Both the position numbers and the translations under genes were made by a program. The notes below the pieces were generated by a model. That model did not search any database, was not told the origin of the DNA, and saw nothing but the letters and a program-made list of their open reading frames with translations. From contig OZ022345.1 of NCBI GenBank assembly GCA_963989245.1, forward strand, positions 25,181,347-25,245,346: 64,000 nucleotides of DNA. Direction: 5' to 3'. The DNA comes from Nansenia antarctica (lineage: Eukaryota > Chordata > Actinopteri > Argentiniformes > Microstomatidae). Position 1 is the first letter of the stretch. Each line of letters opens with the position of its first letter. This document shows positions 45,217-57,118 of the stretch, piece after piece.

Positions 45217-47613
45217 TATGCTGAAAGTATGCTATAAGGTGTACTTTTCTTACAACCCACCTTCTGTTGCCGTATCTGCTAAACAGATGCTAGTCCAACT
45301 TTTAACTGTGTCAACTGTCTACACAGAACATTACAATTCAGAACAACGGATTGTTTCAGTGGTATTGTGTATTATTGACTTAAATGTAATCTATGTGTGT
45401 GTGTGTGTTTTAATCTAAATGTTTTTCCCTTATTGTGTATGAATGTGTGTCACTTAATTGCTCAATCAATACTAATTATAGTTCAGGTCAACTTTAATTA
45501 TTAAACTACAAAGGCTGTTCAACACAATTTATCAAATTACAAAGGCAGGTCACGCTCTAAGTCTTTCTGATCCACAAACCCTTGATTGATCAATCCTCAG
45601 ATAGAAACTGTTCTGCTATTCTTTAATCAAAAACTGTGAAAAAGAACTTAACTTGAAATAAAGATGTAAAACACGAATATTAATTACAACCTGTAAAGAA
45701 ATCGATTTATTATTTGGAAGGAATAAAATGATTAATTATTAATTACAATCTGTAAAGAAATCGACTTGTTATTTGAAAGGAATGCATAATTAATTAGACT
45801 TAGTCATTGACACTTCATTGATGTAAACCTGTGAAAGAAAACGTTATCATTGGACTATTACAATCTGTCCACTAGATAATAAACATTACGTTCCAACATC
45901 TTATGTTTCCAACAACAAGCAACCGACTTGTCTTATCGTGTTCCGTCCACTAGATGGCGGCAAGTTCCTTCCATAGATCTGATAGGTTCAGATGGAATCT
46001 GATTCTGCAAGCAACCGAAAATGTCTTATCGTGTTGCTTCAGACCACCCTGCCGTGATCTTCAAGTCATAACCTATTATTTTAAACAACTCAACTTTCAA
46101 GCGAAAGGAATGAACGATTAGTTAGAATTATTCATTATATAATCATACACATTGATTTAAAACTTGTGGAATCAATCAATTGTTTTGTGAAAACAGAAAA
46201 TGAATGATCTGAATAATTAATTCAACCAATAAGCAATTAATTAAATCAACTAAAGTACTGTAATACTGATCAGTCATTCACAACATCAATCTATGCATCA
46301 ACCTCCTAGATTCCTTCACCAACATTCTTTATTGCGGGGAAAGGTGAAAGGCAAGAAAGCAAAATGGAGGAAAAAAGAATCCGTCTCCAGTCTCTGCTGG
46401 GCTACGCCCCTCTCCGCGCATGCGCCCGCTTTTCACCAGACTTGCGAATGAAACTCAACAAATATCCCCAAACTACTTTAAAATACCCCAACGATCAACC
46501 CACTTTATCTCTAATTTTATAAATACTACAATCTATGTGTAATGGATTCAACCTTATCTTTTATGCAACAATCAAATTCAGCTTCCCTTTTTCTCTTTGA
46601 AACTGGAGACAAAGACAGCCTTGTATGAGACAACATGTGTGAGCTCGGATCAACAGATAGAGGAAGGAGGAGGGGGAGGGGCTGGTCTTTGCCCTTTTCC
46701 TCCGGGGGGAAACCCGCTGTGGACTCTTAGATTAATCTTTACAACATAACATTGCTTTCATAAACAATTACTTTTCACGACACCGCAATATCAAGATTAT
46801 CTTTCAATGCAGTTAAACGTATTGTTTACCAAATGTTTCATTCTAATATTCTTTAATGCCTTTTTTCCACAGCCTCTCTCTCAAGAGCCTGAGCCTGCGG
46901 GCGTAAGGCTCGGACGGCACTAAAGCAATTAGCTCCGCTCACTGCTCTGCTCTGCTCTGCTCACAATGGTCCTTTTGTCTTATCAAACAGGAATTCTCAT
47001 TCATTTTACATACAATAACACAATTATCAGCTTCTCGCTAATCTTCACAATAACCAATATTGCCGACCCATTAACAAAACGTCTTCCGTTAATTTTCTGT
47101 CGACAGCGCATTCGCAAAACGCGCACTGAAGCAATTCATTCTTTGCTCCACAATACACACACGATACTTCTACAATATCGTACAATTACACATTTATGTA
47201 CAAATACAGATTTCTAAATCCGGCTCTTTAAATTCAATCCAATTGTAATTATCTTATATTTCTAACAGATACTCAACACAAATCTAAATTCTTTTGTTTA
47301 TAGCTTAAGACCATTTTTTTTTACAAAATTACATCAAAGCTGGAAGTCTGAAGTCTGAAGTCTGAAGTCTGGCAGAGAGAGAGAGACAGAGAGAGAGGGA
47401 GGGGGAGCAGAGAGAGGAGGAGGGGGAGCAGAAGTCAATGGGTTACAGGCACAGAGAGAGAGAGACAGAGAGAGAGGGAGGGGGAGCAGAGAAAGGGGGG
47501 GAAATGGTACTTACCTCCAGGCGCTGAGAGAAGTGAAGAGATGCAAAAATTGACGGTCACTATAATCACTTATAAGCTATATATATTTACTCGTGGACTA
47601 GGCTCGCCATATA
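45217..47613 (-). other. ERV 5' leader
   Basis: About 2.4 kb between the 5' LTR and gag, AT-rich, with (GAGA)n purine stretches at 47375-47500. Unusually long for a simple retrovirus. No coding product recognised. Confidence 0.6.
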
Positions 47614-48266
47614 TTTCGTATATTTTGGTATCTGTTACTGCTAAAAATGAAGAAGAGTTCTTGAGCAAATTTAAGACTTGTTTATTCAAAAAAGCAGGTT
47701 ACACAGCATGGCCCCTCAATGGAGCTGGTGGTCCGAATCGGTCACAGGATATGAAGTCAAAGATATGGATATGAAGAAAAAGATATGGATATGAAGAAAA
47801 AGATATGGATATGAAGAAAAAGATATGGATATGAAGAAAAAGAGATAGAGCCCATCTGTGTACAGGATTTTATACCCCCCCCTGTCACTGTCGCTGAGCC
47901 AATCAAAACAGAGTCCACGTCATTTTAATTTGGTCAGATACAAAGTTTTGCCAGTGAGATCATAGTAGGTGAGGTCATTTTCTGTCCTGTAAATAGGATG
48001 TTATTATCTTATTAAGGATCCTTTGCTGTGTATTATCTGCCATACCTGAAGGCAGATAATGTACTCTGCATTGGTTTAATGCAATTCACCCTATGGTCTA
48101 ATACAATTCTAATGCAATTTATGCTATGGGCGTCTTGCTGGCTCGGGCCCTAATGCAATTATATCTGCCCATGATGATATTACAGCCTCTGCACATGCAT
48201 GTCAAAAGGCCATTGTGTGTATTAGAGGGCCATTGCTATGGTTACAGAGCATGAAAATACACGACA
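47614..48266 (-). repeat. ERV 5' LTR
   Basis: Identical to 40254-40906 as far as I can compare, including the copy number of the internal 20-bp repeat. Confidence 0.92.
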
Positions 48267-48659
48267 GTAGGTAAGGCAGTTACATGAGGGGTACATCAGT
48301 GATTGCTTTTTCTTCAAGCCCATGGGCAGCCATTGAAATGAGCCGTATGCTCCCAACTGATAGGCCTATCTATTTACACTGCCAAAGTGATTTTGGCCTC
48401 TGGAAAAGTGCTTAAACCTAAAAAAAAAAAAAAAACTTATTTTTAAAAGTCAATTTCTCCCTTAGAGCAGGGAGTTTTAGTTACTTGTGGATAAGAACAG
48501 GCTGTTCGATGCAGTCATATCGATTTAACCTTTCTGTTTAGGTGCCTGACTGCCTCCTGCTCTGTTCTGCTTTGTCTTAGTGTGTCATGCTGACACGGAG
48601 CTACGGCAGCGGTATTGCAGTTTGTCCTCACACACTTCACAAATCACTGAGAATCACTG

Positions 48660-48850
48660 TGACAGGCCACTCTCAAGGGAGAGGGAGGGAGGGAGGGAGG
48701 GGGAGAGGTAGTAAGAGAGATGGAGAGGGAGGGAGGGAGGGGGAGAGGCAGTAAGAGAGATGGAGAGGGAGGGAGGGAGGGGGAGAGAGAGAGCGGCAGA
48801 CAGACAGACAGACAGACAGACAGGCAGGCAGGCAGGTTAGGTTAGGTTAG
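48660..48850. repeat. GA-rich, (CAGA)n and (GGTTA)n simple repeats
   Basis: A unit of about 58 bp (ggggagaggcagtaagagag and flanks) repeats, followed by cagacagacag and three ggtta units. The neighbouring 48271-50065 has no recognised gene. Confidence 0.85.
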
Positions 48851-49362
48851 GCTATGGAAGTCTGTGCGTAGATAAGGTCTTCTGTAATTACCTGCGACAC
48901 CAGCCGTTTGGTGTTTGCACTGCTGATGACTAAATTAAAGGGGGGTGCATTCAATACCGCACCTTAGGCAGGCATGTTGGTTTTTAATGAATACGAACAG
49001 GCCTACCTAATGAGTGTGTGTGTGTACTCATGGCTTGGACTGCAGGGATAATCGGTAATCAAAGTCAAATTAATCACAGAATTCTCCGACATGTTTTCCA
49101 CATTACTGACATGCAATGAATATGCGGTGTGGTGTGTCTGGCACCTTTGAACGTATGTTAATAGTGTGTTTTCCGGAGCCTACGTCACTATGTATACTGA
49201 TGAATGACAAACCATGTTTGCAACCATGAAGCAAATTGTGTTTGCTTATTGCTTTTGTGATTGCTTTTGTTTTTCTGGAAATTATTGTAGTATTTGTGGT
49301 TAAAAATTTATTTTTAAAGAGATTTTTCAGTTGGTGCTGGTAGATTCTTACCTCCCAACTAG

Positions 49363-49448
49363 GGTGGCAAAAGTCCCGTAAGTTTGGGAAACTTTCCGAT
49401 AATTTCCATATAGAAATGTTTCCCCAAAAATGTGCAACCCTACCCTAC
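49363..49448. mobile_element. Tiny MITE
   Basis: Ends AGGGTGGCAAAAGTC and GTGCAACCCT lie between direct repeats CTCCCAACT (left ending about 49362, right beginning about 49449). The interior (gggaaactttccgataattt) is a common fish repeat. Confidence 0.55.
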
Positions 49449-50065
49449 TCCCAACTGCTTTTTAGATGTCCTCTGTGTCAATCCACTGATGAAAGACCTC
49501 AGGATTGGATAGTGGAGATTTCCACCTCTACCAGCCTCCACTGGTTTGAAGAGCAATTATGGGTAGCTCCGTCTTACCCACTGGTTTGTGTCCTATTGCT
49601 TAATGCACCTATCCAATCTTCTGTGATGTCCACAAATGGGTAAGGCTGGGGGTAGGAGACATTTCTTCCATTTCTTCCACTTCACACGTGTCAGCTGCTC
49701 TTAGGTCTAGTCATCAGGAAGTGCTGATAAGATTCTAACTAATATAGAATTGTGTTTCTGCTCCTTACACACACAAACTCATAACCACACACAAATACAC
49801 GTGCACACACATTTTTGTTTGTGTGCTTGTATAATTTCTTGCCACCCCAGAGGGACAAAGGTTATACATTAGCATGGCTACAGCATCTCGCAGGCAGGTT
49901 TATAGAGGCAAGAAAGCTAATGTTTACCCATGTCTTTTTTTATTTTCCAATTTCCCCATCAATTACGTATGCATGGAATGTGTTGAATGAAGGTTTCATA
50001 ATTAATTCCACATCGATGAGTGCCAGTAGAAGCTGGTATGACGGCTGAAACTGAGGCCAAAGGCC

Positions 50066-50636
50066 ACTGCTTGGAGTGAGAGGGAGGGAGAGAAGAAAGG
50101 CGGGAGGGAGGGGGAGAGAGAGAGAGGGGGAGGGAGGGGGAGAGAGAGAGAGAGGGGGAGGGAGGGGGAGAGAGAGAGGGAGGGAGGGGGAGAGGGAGAG
50201 AGGGGGAGAGAGGGAGGGAGAAAGGGAGGGGGAGAGAGAGGGTGGGGGAGAGAGAGGGAGAGAGAGGGAGGGGGAGAGGGAGGGGGAGAGAGAGGGAGAG
50301 GGAGGGGGAGAGAGAGGGAGGGGGAGAGAGGGAGAAAGGGAGAAAGGGAGGGGGAGAGAGAGGGAGAGGGAGGGGGAGAGGGAGAGGGGGAGGGGGAGAG
50401 AGAGGGAGGGACAGAGAGGGAGGGGGAGAGAGAGGGAGGGACAGAGAGGGAGGGGGAGAGAGAGGGAGGGGGAGAGAGAGGGAGGGGGGGAGAGAGAGGG
50501 AGGGGGAGAGAGCGAGAGGGAGGGGGGGAGAGAGAGGGAGAGAGGGAGGGAGGGAGGGGGAGAGAGAGAAAGAGGGAGGGAGAGAGAGAGAGAGGGAGAG
50601 AGAGAGGGAGGGAGAGAGGGGGAGGGGGAGAGACTC
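50066..50636. repeat. 570-bp polypurine (GA-rich) tract
   Basis: An almost uninterrupted purine strand with units such as gggagggggagagagag. It creates long spurious open frames on both strands. It could adopt triplex (H-DNA) structure. Confidence 0.95.
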
Positions 50637-50639
50637 ATA

Positions 50640-52200
50640 TTAGTATGCAGATTGCAGACTATGCACTGACTGTACCATAATCAGGGCAATTACCATGTGC
50701 TGCCTACTGGGCTGGTTCACTTTCTCAAACATTGAATTACTTTTTTTGCCCCCTAGTTGTTGAAATGATGTGATGAATGATAGAGGCATGCGGTGATTAT
50801 ATAACTGTAATGGGGAAAGTTGCACGAACAAGACCACTTTTATAACCTGGATGTGTCACATGACTAGAAGTATACAAACACCAGTGAATGAGATGTGGGT
50901 CATCTGTTACCTCTGTTCCACCAAGGCAGTTTGAGGGCCAGTTCGGAGCCGGGGCCTAATCTCCAACCAGTTCTTCGCTTTTCGGCGGCTTGGCCAGGAA
51001 AACTGGTTCCAGAGTGGCATCGACACTTAGCTGGTCAAGGACAAAGAACCGCTTATGTCATGGGCTAGGGGCGGGGAGTATCGGAGATCATTAATTTATA
51101 GTATCATTAATACTACATTACATATTATTGGTGTCCCTCATTAAATCATTGGATTTGTTTAACTGCAGTGTGTCAGATACCAGCATAGCCGATGCTAGGT
51201 AGCTAGCTATATCGACCTAGCAAGCTAGCTTGCAATAAAGGCTAACATTAGCATCTTATGTTCAGTGTTAATAATAATCAAAACATGTTATGTAATTACC
51301 ATTATCTTCTTGAACATAATCACCGTCCATAGCAATCGTGACGAGCACGAATACGTTGGATCAGTCGTGTTTGGATGCCAATGTCGGCTTGCAAAGCCAG
51401 GAGCACCACTTGTAAAGGTGCGATGTAAATCAAGTCAAATCAAATACATTTTTATTTGTATAGCGCATTTCTCACAGGATGTGATTCAATGCGCTTCACA
51501 TGACATGTGATGACAGATGACAGAGCCGCAAGCAGGCAAAGGGAAAAAACCTGTATACTGTGCAGCCAGGAAAATGCCCTTGCAGCCCTCTACTCATAGA
51601 GCGACTACTACCAGTTTGCCTACCAGCACACAGCAGTGGCCCCCGGGGGGCCCCACACACCCGCCCCGCCCCACCACCAGCAGACCCGGCCCAGCCAAGC
51701 AAGCACAGACCATAATAGCCCCGCACCAGGCTAGCCAAGCAGGTGCGATGTAGTCCACCGTTGTTGTTGTTGTGCTTGGCGCATTGCTGGGAAAGCATAC
51801 AGACGTATACAGTGACGTAATGACGCGGCTCTCTAGCCCGTGGAAAAGCAAACCGGTTCGTAGAAGTTTCACAAGTTGAACCAGCTGTGAATCGGCAGAA
51901 GCACCAGCCCCAGAACTAGAACTAGGTTTGCGTTGGTGGAAAGGCGGGTAGGCCTATGTGTGTTGTAACTTCTGTACAGAAGGCTAATGACAGTACACAG
52001 TAGCCTATTGTAAAACATAACTGAAACGTCCCCCTAGGGAAAAGTGTGTTCCGTCTCACATGATAGGCTCCCGATAGCCTTTTCTCATGTGTTTTCTCAT
52101 GCGACTGACTGCTCGCGTCCTCCTCTCCTCCCTCCTCCACTCACATCTGACTGAAAACGGACCGGAGGAGCGTTCGCCTCCGATGCTTTTTGAGGACGAC
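50640..52200. other. No gene; LINE 3' tail fragment at about 51430-51500
   Basis: aaatacatttttatttgtat followed by agcgcatttctcacagg looks like the 3' tail of an L2-like LINE in minus orientation. Nothing else was recognised. Confidence 0.4.
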
Positions 52201-52207
52201 ATGAGTG

Positions 52208-52280
52208 GAGGGAGAAGAGGAGGAGGAGGAGGAGGAGGAGAAGGAGGAGGAGGAGGAGGAGGAGGAGGAGGAGGAGGAGG
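52208..52280. repeat. (GGA)n microsatellite
   Basis: About 24 GGA units with one interruption. Translates as poly-Gly or poly-Leu; not a gene. Confidence 0.95.
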
Positions 52281-54118
52281 ACGTGAGGGGTCATGTTGTG
52301 TTTCCTAAGGCTGATATGTTCTCCTTTGGTGTGAATCATCATCACATCCTGTCTTCTGCATGAATCACAGCACACCAGTAACATCAAACCTCTTCTCAAC
52401 CTCTCTCCCCCTTCTCTCCCTTTGTCTTCCCCTCTCTCTTTCTCTCTCTCTCCCCCTTTCTCTCTCCTTTCTCCCCTTTCTCTCCCAACTCTTTATACGA
52501 GTACATAAAAGACATAGCCCCTCTCCGACATAGAACAGCCCCCTCCCTATCGATCCGTCCCTGAAAGGGCCTGTTGTTGCGGTGGGGTGTTGGAGGGGGG
52601 GGGGGTGTGGTGGAGCCACCACCCTGCGGGGGCTGCGATGCTCTGTTCACAACGTGTCAGTGCTGGGTGTCTGTGGGCCTCCAGAGCAGCGCAGAGAGAG
52701 AGAGAGGGAGGAAGGCAGACAATGCGGGTGGAAAGTTCAGTCTAGCATGATTAAAAAGCCCAGGATTTAAAAATGGGGAGGGGGGGGGTAGGGGGTGTTG
52801 TTAGGATGGGATCTACACCCGTGGCCTGTGGGAGGTCAGGCACGGTACCAAAGAGGACGTAGCGAGAGAGCACGGATATGAAACCGTCACAAACGTGACA
52901 CGGATATTACGTGTGCGTGCTGGTATTAGGTCTGCATCGCTCCATACAGGCATAGAAACCTCTAGAAAACAGTTTACGCCGAGTGAGTCCCTGTGCTGCC
53001 TGTGACACACTGGTGACGCATCGTCACGTTGGTCAACGCAGGCATACAGTAAAATCAGTGGTTTCATCCAGGGAGGGGGGTATTCAAACAAGGCCTTGTT
53101 GTCTCTGAAACACCCTAAAACCACGGTACTCGTTGTTTTAAAGCCAGTCTATGACACCCTTCACAGACTACTGACATGTTGAAGCTATGTGAAAAGGCCA
53201 AGGAAATATTACACAACATCATGTCTGCTCTTGCTGCCGTGGAGAGAACCATACGTTATTCTGTGACATGTTTCAACTGTGTTTGTGTGGCTGTGTGGCT
53301 GTGTGTCTGTGTGTGAGCTTAGAGAGAGGGGCGTACACAGTATGTCTGGTATGTAACGTCAACTTCATAAACAATACTAACAACTAACTCCCTGCAGTTT
53401 GAACAATGACTGAAACAAGCTGTTGCGATGGCAGAGGGCTTTGTTCAGTATACATGAGCCCTACCCTGTTATGTAGATAATAGTAATAGTAAAAATAATA
53501 CGTTAGGCTTATATAGCGCTTTTCTAGACACTCAAAGACGCTTTACTAACTGAAATGATCGAGTAGGCTAGTAATAATAAAAAGAAACAAAAAATAAAGA
53601 AATAAAGATGTATAGATGAATGATAGATGATAAATATAGATGACAGACTACAATAGTAATCGAGGAGTAAATCCAAGCATTGATAGTGAGCAGCTGTCTA
53701 CTTTTTGTGTGAGACATTGCCTTGGCTCCTACATGTGAGGGAGGCATGGTAGGCCACCATGACTCATCAGATAACAGCATTAGCACTGGTTGTCCCATCG
53801 GAGGTCCATGTGACACTTTAGGAGGGGCACAATGTGACACTTTAGAATAAAAATAAAATAACGTTTCCCTTGTAAAACTCCCCTTCCCTGACTCGTCCGA
53901 AATGACTGTTTTTAACATAATAGCCATGGTAACGATTCTTAACACCAGTGACTAAACCCGACCAGTGCATCATTGTCTATGCATGGTGTTGATGTCATTC
54001 AATGATGGCACTGTTACACTGCTTTGGTTAGTGAGGACAGCCCTGGGCTCTGAGTGTTAAAGTTAGACTCACAGATATGACATCATCAGATACATCAGGG
54101 ATCTTCCTACTTATAGTC

Positions 54119-54119
<1 letters not shown>
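52281..54119. other. No gene recognised
   Basis: CT-rich stretch at 52400-52480 and a LINE-tail-like aggcttatatagcgcttttc near 53505. No supported coding sequence. Confidence 0.4.
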
Positions 54120-54171
<52 letters not shown>

Positions 54172-54172
54172 C
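54120..54172. repeat. (CAA)n microsatellite
   Basis: About 17 perfect CAA units. Confidence 0.95.
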
Positions 54173-54382
54173 TGAATTCAAAACTACCCAAGTCCCTTGA
54201 GGGATGGCCACATTTAGAATAGCCAATGATAGAAATCTTTGCATATTAATAATAAATATGGCTGCAAGCGGAAATGATCAGGGTCCAAATAGATTGGGAG
54301 CATTTTCTGTGATTGTTTGTTTGTTATTGTTTGTTTGTTATTTAATATTTAATGAGATTTGTTTTTCATGAATGCAAGCTGA

Positions 54383-54650
54383 AATGACGAGACACTTTTA
54401 TCCAAAGCGATTTACAAGTCTCCCTGGAGTAACTTAGGGCCTTACTCAAGGGCGCACTAGCGGTGGTGTTCGAACTCATGACCTTCTGATCACCAGTCCC
54501 TATCCACTAGGTCAGACCTACCCCACACAGTCAGCCCAAGAACGTGCAGATCTAGCATTGCGAGCAGGTGAAGTAGGGCAAAGGCAGGGTTTGAACCCTG
54601 AACCTTTGGATTGAGAGACCGAACAGCTTCCCACTGCGCTATTTGTGAAG
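54383..54650 (-). mobile_element. tRNA-like SINE remnants
   Basis: gacacttttatccaaagcga through ctcaagggcgcactag matches the core of hAT element B. It is followed by B-box-like ggtgttcgaactcatgac and, near 54588, gggtttgaaccctgaac. Confidence 0.5.
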
Positions 54651-55235
54651 GTATGTTCCAGTGCATGTTTGCACACACAAAACATACTCAAGGCCATTTT
54701 TATAGCCACACAGGCTATTATAATAATAATAATAATAATGTTGTGTATGATTCTAAGCAGAAAGTTACCTTGTTGCCTGTGATGTCATATCACATATTTA
54801 TGTGCAACAAAGAGACCCTCTCTTCCAGTGGACTAGAGCAGCTCCCTCTGGTCTCAGCCTGACAGATGAATCCCGGTGTCTTCAGGACCCTTCTCTCACT
54901 CCCATTAATCACGCAGGTAGGATAACGACCCAATTAGTTAATTTGTGTCGTCTCACACAGCCAGACGCAGAACTCCCATTGGCTCAAGGCAATATCCAAC
55001 CCTGGCTGACGAGGACAGCTTGTTTGGAGACAAAAGCTCATTTTGACAGTATAATTCAGCATCCAGCCTGCTAATTGGGTGGTAATGATACTAATGCTGT
55101 GCCATTAAGGTAGCTAGCAGGCTAACAATGTTCTACACTGACATTGCCACTGATTATACCTGTATATGCCAAGTTGTTCATTTGATAAACGTCAGCTCCT
55201 GGGCTTGATGAGGGTAATGGCCGTATGCTACCGGT

Positions 55236-55440
55236 ACACTGCAAAAGGTCAGTTCTTAAAAACAAGAAAATAGAACATAGCAATAGAATTGGACGTTTTG
55301 TTTAAAATAAGCAAGATTATCTGCCAACAGAACAGGAAAATGTCACTTGCCAAGATTTTCTTAAAACTAGTAAAAGGTCAGACACAAAAAAACGTTGATT
55401 TAAGATATTTCATCTTACTTAGATTTACTTTTTGCAGTGT
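55236..55440. mobile_element. MITE with CACTGCAAAA ends
   Basis: Ends ACACTGCAAAAGGTCAG and ACTTTTTGCAGTGT are inverted, with inner pairs aaaacaagaaaat / attttcttaaaac. TA abuts each end. A common teleost MITE; no coding. Confidence 0.7.
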
Positions 55441-55858
55441 AAGTATTGAGCCTTTTCTAAAGCACATTAGATACTATGCCAGAATGTCAAATCAGACGGA
55501 ATCCATTCAGTCAGTGTGTTGTCCCGTAGACGTGTATTCAGTCAGTGTGTTGTTCAGGCAGTGTGTTGTTCAGGCAGTGTGTTAAGTCAGTGTGTTCAGT
55601 CAGTGTGTTGTCCTGTTGGAAAGACTTTCACTGCAGGTCTCACGCCCTGTTGTTGCCCTTTCATGTTTTCATTCTCCTCTCTCCTCTAAGGCTTGAGTCA
55701 TCCTCTTCTGTCCCTTTCCCCTCCCTTCCTCCCTTCCTCCCTCCCTCTCCCTCCTCCACTGCCCCCTGGAACACGATCCACCTACCCTGCCCCCCCGAGG
55801 GCACTGCTTCATGGACAAAACGTCAGAATCAGCCTCACCCTTGAAGTGGGATCCTTTT

Positions 55859-55916
<58 letters not shown>

Positions 55917-56653
55917 TGGGGGGGGGGATAGACCGGTAGTGCTTTGTTTGGAAGGAGAAACGTCTCTGATTTCAAGGTTGTTTCAGAAACAACAACAGGA
56001 GCGAGTCAACAAGGTTAGTGTCAGAGGCCCGTGTCCCCAACATGGTCCTGGTGTCAAACCACCTGACCACATCACGCATACACCAAATACCTGCCCTGGA
56101 GGTATTATAAATACCTGCCCTGGAGGTAATATAAAACAGATTGCATGTTGAGGAAATTACATTTTACAAGCGGCCCCTCACTACAGACGGAAATATGGCC
56201 CCCCTGGACAAGTTTATAGAAGTTTATAGATGCACTGTGGACACGTATATGGTGGCGGAGGAGGTAGAAATCAGACGACAGGCTCATTGTAATGCGTGGA
56301 ATGGTAGAGGTATGGTACCAAAACAGGCGATGCATGGAATGTATGGAATGGAGTGTTATCAGACACACGTGTACAATGAGCCTGTCCTCCCCTGTCCATT
56401 CCTACCGACAGCCCTCCCCTGCTGGGAGGGTTACTGGAACAGTTTGCCAGCGTTGAATAATTGTGATGGCAGTCTGTCCTTTTCTGTGACCTGCCTAAAA
56501 ATTGTCCCCCCCCCACCCAGCATCACACACAGACACACACACAGACAGACACACAGACACACAGACACACACAGGCCTTGCTATCCTGCTGGTGCTCCTC
56601 AATATGTGTTCTCTAACAGTCAATTCACCTGTTAAAGTTGAGTAATGAATCAG

Positions 56654-56700
<47 letters not shown>

Positions 56701-56919
56701 AAGTGCCTGTTGTTTGAGAGAGGGAGAGTTGAGTTTTTAACACACCTTTATTGTACACAAGGTGAATGGTCAAGTGTCTTACACACCTCTCCTTCTCCGA
56801 AAACAAAACAGTCATGTATCTAACACACACACACACATTTGAATACTTTATTTGGTTCCACAAATTATATTATACAAACAGGGAATCAAATATTTCGGGG
56901 CTAAGCAGCACTGAACACT

Positions 56920-56988
<69 letters not shown>

Positions 56989-57110
56989 AGAAAGAAATTG
57001 AGACCTAAAAGAACCCAAATGAGTGCAAAGCAGCCTCCCCTACCTCAACAGATCAAACCTACTACCATTAGACTTCCCCTTCTACCCAGAACACACTGCT
57101 GCTCCCTGTG
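55441..57110. other. No gene; microsatellites and a MITE remnant
   Basis: (GT)n at about 55861-55904 and 56656-56699, (AC)n at 56921-56988, a tcagtgtgttg short tandem at 55508-55612, and a decayed relative of the 10020 MITE at about 56235-56395. Positions 57111-57118 (GTCCACAT) form the left flank of element B copy 2. Confidence 0.6.
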
Positions 57111-57118
57111 GTCCACAT

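Larger units (their letters stand above)
40254..48266 (-). mobile_element. Endogenous retrovirus, pol-deleted
   Basis: Two 653-bp LTRs (40254-40906, 47614-48266), identical at every position I compared, flank a minus-strand interior. The 4-bp duplication GTAG lies at 40250-40253 and 48267-48270. A purine tract (GAGGGGGGCTG) abuts the 3' LTR. A primer-binding-like TGGCGAGCC lies just inside the 5' LTR. Order: leader, gag (matrix to nucleocapsid, one frameshift), protease start, then directly the C-terminal two thirds of env. RT, RNase H and integrase are missing. The CX6CC TM motif and PPPY late domain suggest a gamma/epsilon-like fish retrovirus. Confidence 0.92.

Noticed and set aside
48836..48850. 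Interstitial telomere repeat
   Set aside because: Only three ggtta units, within compound simple repeats, not TTAGGG.
50076..50669. Long ORFs of 133-232 codons over the GA-rich tract
   Set aside because: Low-complexity artefacts open in several frames on both strands.
52087..52308. Gly-rich ORF as a coding exon
   Set aside because: Driven by the (GGA)n microsatellite, without splice support.
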